From positions 3,844,001 through 3,908,000 of the forward strand of contig NZ_CP026652.1 in NCBI RefSeq assembly GCF_002946835.1: DNA of 64,000 bases. Direction: 5' to 3'. Position 1 is the first letter of the stretch. Each line of letters opens with the position of its first letter. Shown here one piece after another: positions 1 through 8,050 of the stretch. The notes under the pieces are model-generated. The model ran no database searches and was not told where the DNA came from. It saw only the letters and a program-made list of their open reading frames with translations. The stretch comes from Streptomyces dengpaensis (GTDB lineage Bacteria > Actinomycetota > Actinomycetes > Streptomycetales > Streptomycetaceae). Position numbers and translations under genes: made by a program.

Positions 1-510
1 GGAGACAGGGGCGCTCAGGGCCTCGGCCGCGCGCCGGTCGGCGGCGCCGTTGCCGGCACCCTTCTGAGCACTTTTGTAGGCACTCTTGTGGCTGCTCTTG
101 TGGGTGCTCTTGTGGGCTCGTTCGGGGTCGCTCTTGCGGGTCGTGCGCCGCCCGGAGGCGTGCGACGCCTGGCGTGTGCGCCGTGCCTCGGTGAGTTTGC
201 GCAGGCAGGACCAGCGGACGAGCGCGTACAGCCAGGCCCGGCGGTCGTTCGCGGACTCCGGGCCGCGCGGGCTGCGGCGCTCGGCCAGCGCGAGGACGTC
301 CCCGAGGGCGGCGGTGGCCGCGTCGTGGTCGCACAGCACGGACAGGCAGTAGGTGAACAGGCCGTCCAGGTAGGGCTCGTAGCGCGCGGGAGGGCGCTGA
401 GCCGTCGTGCGGGCGGTCGCGCCGCGGGGCGCGGTCAGCCGCGTGCGCGCGTCTCCGTGCGCCCGGTGTGCGCCGGTGGTGTGCGTCGAGGTCTCCGGAC
501 TGCTGCTCAT
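1..510 (-). CDS. Sigma-factor-like protein, C-terminally truncated by window edge
   Basis: The frame opens with ATG at 508-510 and stays open to base 1, giving 170 residues with no stop. After a Thr/Ala/Arg-rich head, residues about 45-100 (YLDGLFTYCLSVLCDHDAA then RRAWLYALVRWSCLRKL) resemble the helical region 2 of ECF-type sigma factors, including the typical RAWLY...R..LRK pattern. A basic low-complexity stretch of HKS-type tetrads follows (bases about 61-118), then RRAAEALSAPVS at the edge. It diverges from the radA side. Related Streptomyces proteins are, from memory, longer, with an extracytoplasmic part after the sigma-like head, so this could be a membrane-linked relative rather than a working sigma factor. 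Sigma-like assignment is moderate; the frame itself is secure. Confidence 0.6.
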   Translation of the reverse strand, partial: MSSSPETSTHTTGAHRAHGDARTRLTAPRGATARTTAQRPPARYEPYLDGLFTYCLSVLCDHDAATAALGDVLALAERRSPRGPESANDRRAWLYALVRWSCLRKLTEARRTRQASHASGRRTTRKSDPERAHKSTHKSSHKSAYKSAQKGAGNGAADRRAAEALSAPVS

Positions 511-670
511 CACCTGTGCGACCGTAGGCGCCCTGAGGTGGCACCTTCTTCCCCCTTGAGCACATTTAATCCGTACGGGTGAAACGATCCCTCATAAGAG
601 GACAGGAACGTCCGATTCCGTGGCCCAGGGCGTCACGGGCGGCGATGGCGGTTGATGGCAGATGCCGCGC

Positions 671-716
671 CCCCCATCGCGCTTCGCGCTCATCCTCAAG
701 CGCCGGACGGGCTGGA
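671..716 (+). repeat. Partial copy of the dispersed 'cgccggacgggct' repeat
   Basis: The stretch runs from a gcgcttcgcgct palindrome-like core to cgccggacgggct. The same two blocks occur in the same order and spacing at about 4753-4791 and, inverted, at about 21143-21182. This copy lacks the GC-rich hairpin arm that the other two carry. It sits about 40 bases before the radA start and so probably lies in its leader. It is non-coding. Confidence 0.6.
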
Positions 717-753
717 GGCCGCGCTGTCAGTGCCCTCGGCTACGGTTCGTCGC

Positions 754-2163
754 ATGGCTGCCCGTACGAAAACCGCGAAGGACCGGCCGTCCTACCGCTG
801 CACCGAGTGCGGCTGGCAGACGGCCAAGTGGCTCGGCCGCTGCCCCGAGTGCCAGGCGTGGGGGACGGTCGAGGAGTACGGCGCGCCCGCGGCGCGGACG
901 ACGACACCGGGCCGGGTCACCACGTCCGCGGTGCCCATCGGCCAGGTGGACGGCCGGCAGGCGACCGCCCGCTCCACCGGCGTCCCCGAGCTGGACCGCG
1001 TCCTCGGCGGCGGCCTCGTACCCGGCGCGGTCGTCCTGGTCGCGGGCGAGCCGGGCGTCGGCAAGTCCACCCTCCTCCTCGACGTGGCGGCGAAGTCTGC
1101 GAGCGACGAGCACCGCACGTTGTACGTGACGGGTGAGGAGTCGGCGAGCCAGGTACGGCTGCGCGCCGACCGCATCAAGGCGATCGACGACCACCTCTAC
1201 CTCGCGGCGGAAACGGATCTGGCGGCCGTACTGGGTCACTTGGACGCGGTGAAGCCGTCCCTGCTCGTCATGGACTCCGTACAGACCGTGGCCTCCCCGG
1301 AGATCGACGGGGCGCCCGGCGGCATGGCCCAGGTGCGCGAGGTCGCGGGAGCGCTCATCCGCGCCTCCAAGGAGCGCGGGATGTCCACCCTCCTCGTGGG
1401 CCACGTCACCAAGGACGGCGCGATCGCGGGCCCCCGCCTGCTGGAGCATCTCGTGGACGTCGTTCTGCACTTCGAGGGCGACCGGCACGCACGCCTCAGG
1501 CTCGTCCGCGGCGTCAAGAACCGCTACGGGACGACGGACGAGGTCGGCTGCTTCGAGCTGCACGACGAGGGCATCACGGGCCTGGCCGACCCGAGCGGCC
1601 TGTTCCTCACCCGCCGTGACGAGCCGGTCCCCGGCACCTGCCTGACCGTCACCCTGGAGGGCCGCCGCCCCCTGGTGGCCGAAGTCCAGGCCCTCACCGT
1701 GGACTCGCAGATCCCCTCCCCGCGCCGTACGACGTCCGGCCTGGAGACCTCCCGCGTCTCGATGATGCTCGCCGTCCTGGAGCAGCGCGGCCGGATCAGC
1801 GCGCTGGGGAAGCGGGACATCTACTCGGCGACGGTCGGTGGCGTGAAGCTCTCCGAGCCCGCCGCGGACCTCGCGATCGCGCTCGCCCTCGCGTCCGCCG
1901 CCAGTGACAGCCCGCTCCCCAAGAACCTCGTCGCGATCGGCGAAGTGGGTCTCGCGGGCGAGGTCAGACGGGTCACGGGCGTGCAGCGCCGGCTCGCCGA
2001 AGCCCACCGCCTGGGCTTCACGCACGCCCTCGTACCGACCGATCCGGGCAAGATCCCTCCCGGTATGAAGGTCCTGGAAGTCGCCGACATAGGCGACGCG
2101 CTGCGGGTCCTTCCACGCTCCCGTCACCGAGAGGCCCCGCGGGAGGACGAGGAGCGCCGGTAG
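754..2163 (+). CDS. radA: DNA repair protein RadA
   Basis: RadA is a RecA-like DnaB-type helicase/ATPase that processes recombination intermediates. This 469-residue protein has all family marks: a four-cysteine zinc finger (C16, C19, C30, C33), a Walker A motif GEPGVGKST at residues 98-106, the RadA-specific KNRYG motif at 255-259, and a C-terminal Lon-protease-like domain. The start at 754 ([16 protein letters not shown]) is preferred over upstream in-frame codons, which would add repeat-derived sequence before the zinc finger. It is followed by disA with an 80-bp gap, a conserved arrangement; in Bacillus and Streptomyces RadA and DisA act in the same pathway (family knowledge). Confidence 0.95.
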   Translation: MAARTKTAKDRPSYRCTECGWQTAKWLGRCPECQAWGTVEEYGAPAARTTTPGRVTTSAVPIGQVDGRQATARSTGVPELDRVLGGGLVPGAVVLVAGEPGVGKSTLLLDVAAKSASDEHRTLYVTGEESASQVRLRADRIKAIDDHLYLAAETDLAAVLGHLDAVKPSLLVMDSVQTVASPEIDGAPGGMAQVREVAGALIRASKERGMSTLLVGHVTKDGAIAGPRLLEHLVDVVLHFEGDRHARLRLVRGVKNRYGTTDEVGCFELHDEGITGLADPSGLFLTRRDEPVPGTCLTVTLEGRRPLVAEVQALTVDSQIPSPRRTTSGLETSRVSMMLAVLEQRGRISALGKRDIYSATVGGVKLSEPAADLAIALALASAASDSPLPKNLVAIGEVGLAGEVRRVTGVQRRLAEAHRLGFTHALVPTDPGKIPPGMKVLEVADIGDALRVLPRSRHREAPREDEERR

Positions 2164-2243
2164 ACTTTGCCCTGGTCTCGCCCGTCCGTACGAACCGAGT
2201 GTGCGCGAAGCGGGCGCCCAGAACCTGCGACCGGAGGAGTGCA

Positions 2244-3368
2244 GTGGCAGCCAACGACCGGGCAGCAGCTCCCGGAAAATCCGGTGGGAGCTCCGGTGCC
2301 GATGGCCTGATGCGCGCCTCACTGAGCGCCGTGGCACCCGGCACGGCCCTGCGCGACGGGCTTGAACGGATTCTCCGCGGCAACACGGGCGGACTCATCG
2401 TGCTCGGCTCCGACAAGACCGTCGAGGCGATGTGTACGGGCGGATTCGTCCTGGACGTCGAGTTCACCGCGACCCGGCTGCGCGAGCTGTGCAAGCTGGA
2501 CGGCGGCATCGTGCTCGACAAGGACATGACCAAGATCCTCCGGGCGGGCGTGCAGCTGGTGCCCGACCCGACGATCCCGACGGAGGAGACGGGCACCCGG
2601 CACCGCACCGCGGACCGGGTGAGCAAGCAGGTCGGCTTCCCCGTCGTCTCGGTCTCCCAGTCGATGCGCCTGATCGCCCTGTACGTCGACGGCCAGCGCC
2701 GCGTCCTGGAGGACTCCGCCGCGATCCTCTCCCGCGCCAACCAGGCCCTCGCGACCCTGGAGCGTTACAAGCTCCGCCTCGACGAGGTCGCGGGAACGTT
2801 GTCAGCGCTGGAGATCGAGGACCTGGTCACCGTTCGGGACGTCTCGGCGGTCGCCCAGCGCCTGGAGATGGTGCGGCGCATCGCCACCGAGATCGCCGAG
2901 TACGTTGTCGAACTGGGCACCGACGGGCGTCTTCTCGCCCTCCAGCTGGACGAGTTGATCGCCGGGGTCGAGCCCGAGCGCGAGCTCGTCGTACGGGACT
3001 ACGTGCCCGAGCCGACCGCCAAGCGCTCCCGCACCGTCGACGAGGCCCTCGCCGAGCTGGACGCGCTCAGTCACGCCGAGCTCCTGGAACTGCCCACCGT
3101 GGCACGGGCGTTGGGCTACACCGGCTCCCCCGAGGCGCTGGACTCCGCCGTCTCCCCGCGCGGCTTCCGCCTCCTCGCCAAGGTGCCCCGCCTCCCCGGC
3201 GCGATCATCGACCGCCTCGTGGAGCACTTCGGCGGACTGCAGAAACTGCTCGCCGCCAGCGTCGACGACCTGCAGACGGTCGACGGGGTGGGCGAGGCAC
3301 GGGCACGCAGCGTCCGCGAGGGACTGTCACGGCTGGCGGAGTCGTCGATCCTGGAGCGGTACGTCTAA
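2244..3368 (+). CDS. disA: DNA integrity scanning diadenylate cyclase DisA
   Basis: DisA makes cyclic di-AMP from two ATP and scans DNA for branched structures. The N-terminal diadenylate cyclase domain shows D86-G-G (canonically DGA) and R119-H-R ([10 protein letters not shown]). A linker helix bundle follows, then a C-terminal helix-hairpin-helix DNA-binding domain ([30 protein letters not shown]). The GTG start at 2244 follows a strong GGAGGAG ribosome site at about 2233-2239 and gives 374 residues, the usual actinobacterial length. It lies just downstream of radA, probably co-transcribed. Only the third residue of the DGA motif departs from consensus. Confidence 0.96.
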   Translation: MAANDRAAAPGKSGGSSGADGLMRASLSAVAPGTALRDGLERILRGNTGGLIVLGSDKTVEAMCTGGFVLDVEFTATRLRELCKLDGGIVLDKDMTKILRAGVQLVPDPTIPTEETGTRHRTADRVSKQVGFPVVSVSQSMRLIALYVDGQRRVLEDSAAILSRANQALATLERYKLRLDEVAGTLSALEIEDLVTVRDVSAVAQRLEMVRRIATEIAEYVVELGTDGRLLALQLDELIAGVEPERELVVRDYVPEPTAKRSRTVDEALAELDALSHAELLELPTVARALGYTGSPEALDSAVSPRGFRLLAKVPRLPGAIIDRLVEHFGGLQKLLAASVDDLQTVDGVGEARARSVREGLSRLAESSILERYV

Positions 3369-3377
3369 CTGGCTCCG

Positions 3378-3661
3378 GAGCCTTACGTCTTGACCCGCTC
3401 TGGAGCCGTGCGCCGTTACCGGCCCTGGAGCCGTACCCCTTGACCCGCCCCGAAGCCGTACGCCGTTACCGGCCCTGGAGCCGTACCCCTTGACCCGCCC
3501 CGAAGCCGTGCGCCGTTACCGGCCCTGGAGCCGTACCCCTTGACCCGCCCCGAAGCCGTACGCCGTTACCGGCCCTGGAGCCGTACCCCTTGACCCGCCC
3601 CGAAGCCGTACGCCGTTACCGGCCCTGGAGCCGTACCCCTTGACCCGCCCCGAAGCCGTAC
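3378..3661. repeat. 50-bp nested tandem repeat (minisatellite) after disA
   Basis: A 50-bp unit is repeated head to tail. The block ccgtacccct recurs exactly at 3431, 3481, 3531, 3581 and 3631, and a degenerate extra copy begins near 3378. Each unit splits into two related 25-bp halves, one with ccctggagccgtac and one with ccccgaagccgtac, matching at about 19 of 25 positions. Because 50 is not a multiple of three, no frame keeps a repeated peptide, so it is non-coding. It lies between disA and the convergent gene at 3754-4599. Confidence 0.95.
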
Positions 3662-3753
3662 CTCGTGACTGGCGCTGCAGCCGTACGTCCAACCGGACGC
3701 CCGATGAGCGTGGGGGCGCGAGGGCCGGGCGGTCGTCGCGGCCCCCCGGCCCG

Positions 3754-4599
3754 TCAGTCCTTGGACAGGACGAACGACGTCTGGGCCTTCGTCAGCCCAG
3801 GCGCCTTCGCTTCCACCAAGTACGTACCCGCCGGCGCCGAACCCGCCGGAGGCCTGGCGCACTCGGGGACGCCGGCCTTGCGGTCCCACTCCACCGTGTA
3901 GGTCACCTGGTCGTCGGCGGGGACCCGGAAGAGGACGCTTCCGGGTGTCTTCGGGCAGTCGTCCGAGGACCAGATGTCGGTGTCGTCGCCTGCCTGAGTG
4001 ATCGTCAGCACGGTGTTCTTCGGGCCGAGATCGAGCTTGCAGTCGCTGCCCGAGGAGTTCTTGGCGGTGAGCTCCAGCCTGGGCTTCTCGCCGGGCGCGT
4101 ACGTGTTGCGCAGGCTCTTCAGCGCCAACTTGACCGCATTCGCGGTGCAGTTGGGGAGGGCGGACCCGGCGGGAAGCTGTTCCCCCGCGCCTCCGCCGCC
4201 GTTGGAACCGTCGCCGGACCCGCCGTTCGACGCGCTGCCAGCGGAATCCCCGGAACCGGACTCGGAACCGGATCCTTCGCCGGTCCCGTTCCCACCTTCA
4301 CTCCCGCTCCCGCTCCCGCTTCCGCTTCCGCCGCCGCTGTCGCTGCCGCCCGACTCGTCACGTCCGCCCGGGCGTTGGCTGATCGCGGGGCCGGATCCGG
4401 AGGGGCCCGGAGTGATCGTGGGCGCGGGATTCTTGCCGTTGGACCCGTCGGAGCTGTTCTTGTTTCCTCCTCCGCCACCGAAGCCGACCACCCACACGAT
4501 GAGCAGTGCCAACAGGGCGACTACGGACAGCAGTACGGCCCTCCGCCGCCAGTAGATGGTGGAGGGAAGCGGCCCGACCGGATTGCGCAGAGATCCCAC
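3754..4599 (-). CDS. Membrane-anchored, extracytoplasmic Ser/Gly-rich protein of unknown function
   Basis: This is a 281-residue protein. A short basic head (VGSLRNPVGPLPSTIYWRRR) leads into one strongly hydrophobic segment (AVLLSVVALLALLIVWVVGF) that would serve as signal anchor. A long Gly/Ser/Glu linker follows. The C-terminal folded-looking domain begins around LPNCTANAVKLALKSL and contains two cysteine-containing segments (NCTAN, SDCKLDLG), with a later SDDCPKT. It looks like an exported beta-sandwich domain. GTG at 4597-4599 is chosen as start because upstream in-frame sequence is highly basic and precedes the anchor by too much. No enzymatic motif is recognised. Confidence 0.75.
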   Translation of the reverse strand: MGSLRNPVGPLPSTIYWRRRAVLLSVVALLALLIVWVVGFGGGGGNKNSSDGSNGKNPAPTITPGPSGSGPAISQRPGGRDESGGSDSGGGSGSGSGSGSEGGNGTGEGSGSESGSGDSAGSASNGGSGDGSNGGGGAGEQLPAGSALPNCTANAVKLALKSLRNTYAPGEKPRLELTAKNSSGSDCKLDLGPKNTVLTITQAGDDTDIWSSDDCPKTPGSVLFRVPADDQVTYTVEWDRKAGVPECARPPAGSAPAGTYLVEAKAPGLTKAQTSFVLSKD

Positions 4600-4694
4600 G
4601 GCGCAAACTGTACGAGAGATCCGTGCCGCCGCCTGCCCCACCCGCCGCCTCGGCGTCAACTTTTCCGGATCATCATCCCGGGCGCAGGCGGCGA

Positions 4695-4816
4695 TTCGCC
4701 CCCTCCGCCCCTACCCGTCCCGTACCTGGGGGCTCCGCCCCCAGACCCCTTGTCGCGCTTCGCGCTCGTCCTCAAACGCCGGACGGGCTAAATGACCTCT
4801 AGCGCCGGACGGGCTG
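4695..4816 (+). repeat. Dispersed intergenic repeat with hairpin, copy 2
   Basis: The element contains, in order, ccccctccgcccct, a tgggggctccgccccca hairpin, the gcgcttcgcgct core, and cgccggacgggct, the last block being repeated once more at about 4802-4815. A near-identical inverted copy lies at 21141-21249. It sits between the gene starting at 4599 (leftward) and mutY (rightward), so it belongs to the divergent upstream region and makes the annotated mutY start uncertain on its 5' side. Confidence 0.85.
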
Positions 4817-4869
4817 AGACTCCTCCGCCTCGGGCAAAAGCCACCCCCCACATGGCAGGATCGACCTCG

Positions 4870-5814
4870 ATGACTGCACCCACCAAGCCCACCCAGAACA
4901 CCCCCGGCACCGCCCCCGGCACCGCCCCCGGAACCGCCCCAGGCGAGACCCTCCATACCCCCGTCATCGCCTGGTTCGACGCGCACGCCCGCGACCTCCC
5001 GTGGCGCCGCCCCGACGCCGGCCCCTGGGGAGTGATGGTCAGCGAGTTCATGCTGCAGCAGACCCCGGTGAACCGCGTACTGCCCGTGTACGAGCAGTGG
5101 CTGGCCCGCTGGCCCCGCCCCGCCGACCTCGCGAAGGAGGCCCCGGGCGAGGCCGTCCGCGCCTGGGGCAGGCTCGGCTACCCCCGGCGCGCCCTGCGGC
5201 TGCACGGCGCCGCGGTGGCCATAACGGAACGGCACGGCGGCGACGTACCGGCGGAGCACGCGCAGCTGCTCGCGCTCCCCGGCATCGGGGAGTACACGGC
5301 GGCGGCGGTCGCGTCCTTCGCGTACGGCCAGCGGCACGCGGTACTGGACACCAATGTGCGGCGGGTCTTCGCGCGGGCCGTCACCGGCGTGCAGTACCCG
5401 CCGAACGCCACCACCGCCGCCGAGCGCAAGCTCGCCCGCGCGCTGCTCCCCGAGAGCGAGCGCACGGCCTCGCGCTGGGCCGCCGCCTCCATGGAGCTCG
5501 GCGCGCTGGTCTGCACGGCGAAGAACGAGACCTGCCACCGCTGCCCGATCGCCGCGCAGTGCGCATGGCGGCTGGCGGGCAAGCCGGAGCACGCGGGCCC
5601 ACCCCGCAAGGGGCAGACGTACGCGGGCACGGACCGCCAGGTGCGCGGCAAGCTCCTCGCCGTACTCAGGGAGGCCCTCGCGCCGGTCCCGCAGGCGACG
5701 CTGGACCGCGTATGGGACGAACCGGTGCAGCGGGCCCGCGCTCTCGACGGTCTCGTCTCCGACGGACTCGTGGAACCGCTCCCGGGCGGGCTGTATCGCC
5801 TGCCCTTGACATAG
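4870..5814 (+). CDS. mutY: A/G-specific adenine DNA glycosylase MutY
   Basis: MutY removes adenine mispaired with 8-oxoguanine. Visible marks are the catalytic glutamate in SEFMLQQTPVNRV, the helix-hairpin-helix LPGIGEYTAAAVASF, the catalytic aspartate in VLDTNVRRVFAR, and a [4Fe-4S] cluster site CTAKNETCHRCPIAAQC with the C-X6-C-X2-C-X5-C spacing. The 314-residue product has a short C-terminal helical domain instead of the full MutT-like domain of E. coli MutY, as is common in actinobacteria. The start at 4870 (MTAPTKPTQ) is chosen over 4792, which lies inside the dispersed repeat; 4852 is also possible. The head carries a GTAP triple repeat. Confidence 0.92.
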   Translation: MTAPTKPTQNTPGTAPGTAPGTAPGETLHTPVIAWFDAHARDLPWRRPDAGPWGVMVSEFMLQQTPVNRVLPVYEQWLARWPRPADLAKEAPGEAVRAWGRLGYPRRALRLHGAAVAITERHGGDVPAEHAQLLALPGIGEYTAAAVASFAYGQRHAVLDTNVRRVFARAVTGVQYPPNATTAAERKLARALLPESERTASRWAAASMELGALVCTAKNETCHRCPIAAQCAWRLAGKPEHAGPPRKGQTYAGTDRQVRGKLLAVLREALAPVPQATLDRVWDEPVQRARALDGLVSDGLVEPLPGGLYRLPLT

Positions 5815-6085
5815 GAGTTGACCCAACGCGGGGAAGCAGAGAGCGCCAAACCGGATCAACCGGGACGGAACTCCGCCTCGCCCTACCCGCCACCCACATC
5901 CGTTACACAACCGACGGACAGCCGAGTGCTCGCCGCAGGCTGTCTCGGACAACCTCGTGACAACGCCTCCGTAGCTTCATGGCCGTACCGCAGGACAGCC
6001 GCGACACAGCGGAAGGACAGCGGTTCACCGGCAGACGGAAAACCGGCAGCAGGCAGGCCGGAAACGGGGATGGAGGCGGCTGATC
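5815..6085 (+). promoter_or_regulatory. Upstream region of the sigE operon
   Basis: This 271-base gap separates mutY from sigE and must hold the sigE promoter. In S. coelicolor that promoter is activated by CseB (family knowledge). A possible -10 tagctt at 5972-5977 has a ggacaa-like -35 about 19 bases upstream, but the match is weak. A good ribosome site (ggagg at about 6070-6074) precedes the sigE ATG. No other gene is visible here. Confidence 0.35.
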
Positions 6086-6637
6086 ATGGCGCAGGGCGAG
6101 GTGCTCGAATTCGAGGAGTACGTCCGCACTCGGCAGGACGCGCTGCTGCGCAGTGCCCGCCGCCTGGTCCCCGACCCGGTCGACGCCCAGGATCTGCTGC
6201 AGACCGCGCTCGTACGGACGTACGGCCGCTGGGACGGCATCGCGGACAAGCGGCTGGCCGACGCGTATCTGCGCCGCGTGATGATCAACACGCGCACCGA
6301 GTGGTGGCGGGCCCGGAAGCTCGAAGAGGTGCCCACCGAGCAGCTTCCGGACGCGAGCGTCGAGGACTCCGCCGAGCAGCACGCGGACCGCGCGCTGCTC
6401 ATGGACATCCTGAAGGTCCTGGCTCCGAAGCAGCGCAGTGTCGTGGTGCTGCGACACTGGGAGCAGATGTCCACGGAGGAGACGGCCGCCGCCCTCGGCA
6501 TGTCGGCCGGTACGGTCAAGAGCACGCTGCACCGGGCGCTGGCCCGGCTCCGCGAGGAGCTGGAGAGCCGCGACTACCAGGGGCGCGACGCCCGCGCGCT
6601 CGAACCGGGTAAGGAGCGGGATCGTTGCGCGGCCTAG
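6086..6637 (+). CDS. sigE: ECF sigma factor SigE, cell-envelope stress
   Basis: SigE directs transcription of cell-wall and envelope-stress genes. The 183-residue protein has region 2 (LLRSARRLVPDPVDAQDLL, the core-binding DAQDLLQ helix, and TEWWRARK) and region 4 (PKQRSVVVLRHWEQMSTEE then SAGTVKSTLHRALARLREEL, the -35 binding helix). It lacks region 3, as ECF factors do. The product matches S. coelicolor SigE as remembered. It is first in sigE-cseA-cseB-cseC and overlaps cseA by 13 bases, implying translational coupling. Activity is set transcriptionally by CseBC rather than by an anti-sigma factor. Confidence 0.97.
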   Translation: MAQGEVLEFEEYVRTRQDALLRSARRLVPDPVDAQDLLQTALVRTYGRWDGIADKRLADAYLRRVMINTRTEWWRARKLEEVPTEQLPDASVEDSAEQHADRALLMDILKVLAPKQRSVVVLRHWEQMSTEETAAALGMSAGTVKSTLHRALARLREELESRDYQGRDARALEPGKERDRCAA

Positions 6638-7269
6638 GAACTCGGGCCAGGAAGGTCCTGAAGGCGGGGAGTACGGCAGCGGCCGGGCTCACCGCCCTCA
6701 GCCTTTTCATGACCGCCTGCGCCACGGGCGGTACGGGCGCCCGCGACGAGGGTCCGGCAGGCGGTGACGCGGTGGCCAAGGGGACCTCGCCCACCGCCTC
6801 CGCCTCGCCCAGCGGGCCGCCCCGGCGGGTGGACGCGGTGCGGCTCGTCAAGGACGACCCGGAGGTCAGCGAGTCGGTCAAGCGCGATCTGAAACCGTGC
6901 GGCGCCGACGAGTACCCGGTCGACGTGTCGTACGGGGACCTGACCGGGGGCCGCTCGGACGACATCGTGGTCAACGTGATGACCTGCGGTGATGCCGTCG
7001 GCGTCGGCTCGTACGTGTACCGCGAGGAAGGCGGCGCGTACCGGAACGTCTTCAGGGCCGAGCAGCCTCCGGTCTACGCGGAGATCGACCGGGGCGCGTT
7101 GGTGGTCACCCAGCAGCTGTACGAGAAGGGGGACCCCGTGTCGTATCCCTCCAGCGAAGAGGTGATCACCTACGGCTGGTCCGCGTCCCGCTTCACCGAG
7201 CAGTCCCGGATCCACAACGAGTACAGCAACGCGGTGGGCGGCGCCGTCTCACCCGCCCCCTCGACCTGA
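6625..7269 (+). CDS. cseA: Lipoprotein CseA, negative modulator of the sigE system
   Basis: CseA is an extracytoplasmic lipoprotein that dampens sigE expression in S. coelicolor. The start is a TTG at 6625 inside the end of sigE, preceded by an aaggagcggg ribosome site at 6611-6620, ideally spaced. The head RGLGTRARKVLKAGSTAAAG, then a hydrophobic LTALSLFMTAC, is a lipoprotein signal with lipobox cysteine. A 214-residue product follows with a Thr/Ser/Pro linker and a beta-rich domain. Coupling to sigE and position before cseB support the assignment. Confidence 0.93.
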   Translation: MRGLGTRARKVLKAGSTAAAGLTALSLFMTACATGGTGARDEGPAGGDAVAKGTSPTASASPSGPPRRVDAVRLVKDDPEVSESVKRDLKPCGADEYPVDVSYGDLTGGRSDDIVVNVMTCGDAVGVGSYVYREEGGAYRNVFRAEQPPVYAEIDRGALVVTQQLYEKGDPVSYPSSEEVITYGWSASRFTEQSRIHNEYSNAVGGAVSPAPST

Positions 7270-7340
7270 GACCTCTGAGACGTCGCACTGAGACCCGCCC
7301 CCTCGACCTGAGTCGAACCGAGAGCACACGGAGCAGCTGG

Positions 7341-8042
7341 ATGGCAGAGCAGACCCACGTCCTGTTCGTCGAGGACGACGACGTCATCCGCGAGGCCACG
7401 CAGCTCGCCCTGGAGCGCGACGGCTTCGCGGTCACCGCCATGCCCGACGGGCTGTCCGGCCTGGAGGCGTTCCGCGCGAACCGCCCCGACATCGCCCTGC
7501 TGGACGTGATGGTCCCGGGGCTCGACGGCGTCTCGCTGTGCCGCCGCATCCGTGACGAGTCCACCGTCCCGGTGATCATGCTGTCCGCCCGCGCCGACTC
7601 CATCGACGTCGTGCTGGGCCTGGAGGCGGGCGCCGACGATTACGTGACCAAGCCCTTCGACGGCGCCGTCCTGGTCGCCCGCATCCGCGCGGTGCTGCGG
7701 CGCTTCGGGCACGCGAGCGGCGGCGCCCAGGCCGCAGAGAGCGCCCCGCCGGTGGACGGCGTGCTCGCCTTCGGCGATCTGGAGATCGACACCGAGGGCA
7801 TGGAGGTGCGCAAGGGCGGTACGCCGGTGGGGCTCACACCCACCGAGATGCGCCTGCTCCTCGAGTTCTCGTCGGCGCCGGGTACGGTGCTGAGCCGCGA
7901 CAAGCTGCTCGAACGCGTGTGGGACTACGGCTGGGGCGGTGACACCCGCGTCGTCGACGTACATGTACAGCGGCTGCGCACGAAGATCGGCCAGGACCGG
8001 ATCGAGACGGTCCGTGGCTTCGGCTACAAGTTGAAGGCCTGA
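7341..8042 (+). CDS. cseB: Response regulator CseB (OmpR family)
   Basis: CseB activates sigE when phosphorylated by CseC. The receiver domain shows acidic residues E11-D12-D13, phospho-acceptor D55 (IALLDVMVPG) and K104 (VTKPFD). A linker leads to an OmpR/PhoB winged-helix DNA-binding domain (LTPTEMRLLLEF, then RVVDVHVQRLRTKIG). Length is 233 residues. It lies 71 bases after cseA and 8 bases before cseC. Confidence 0.97.
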   Translation: MAEQTHVLFVEDDDVIREATQLALERDGFAVTAMPDGLSGLEAFRANRPDIALLDVMVPGLDGVSLCRRIRDESTVPVIMLSARADSIDVVLGLEAGADDYVTKPFDGAVLVARIRAVLRRFGHASGGAQAAESAPPVDGVLAFGDLEIDTEGMEVRKGGTPVGLTPTEMRLLLEFSSAPGTVLSRDKLLERVWDYGWGGDTRVVDVHVQRLRTKIGQDRIETVRGFGYKLKA

Positions 8043-8050
8043 GCAGGGGT

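Noticed and set aside
727..2337. Long minus-strand frame over radA
   Set aside because: It is a shadow of radA; it has no recognisable domain and no ribosome site.
3378..3661. Repeat-derived peptide frames reading RPEAVRRYRPWSRTP
   Set aside because: The 50-base unit is not a multiple of three and each frame changes between copies, so no peptide is selected.
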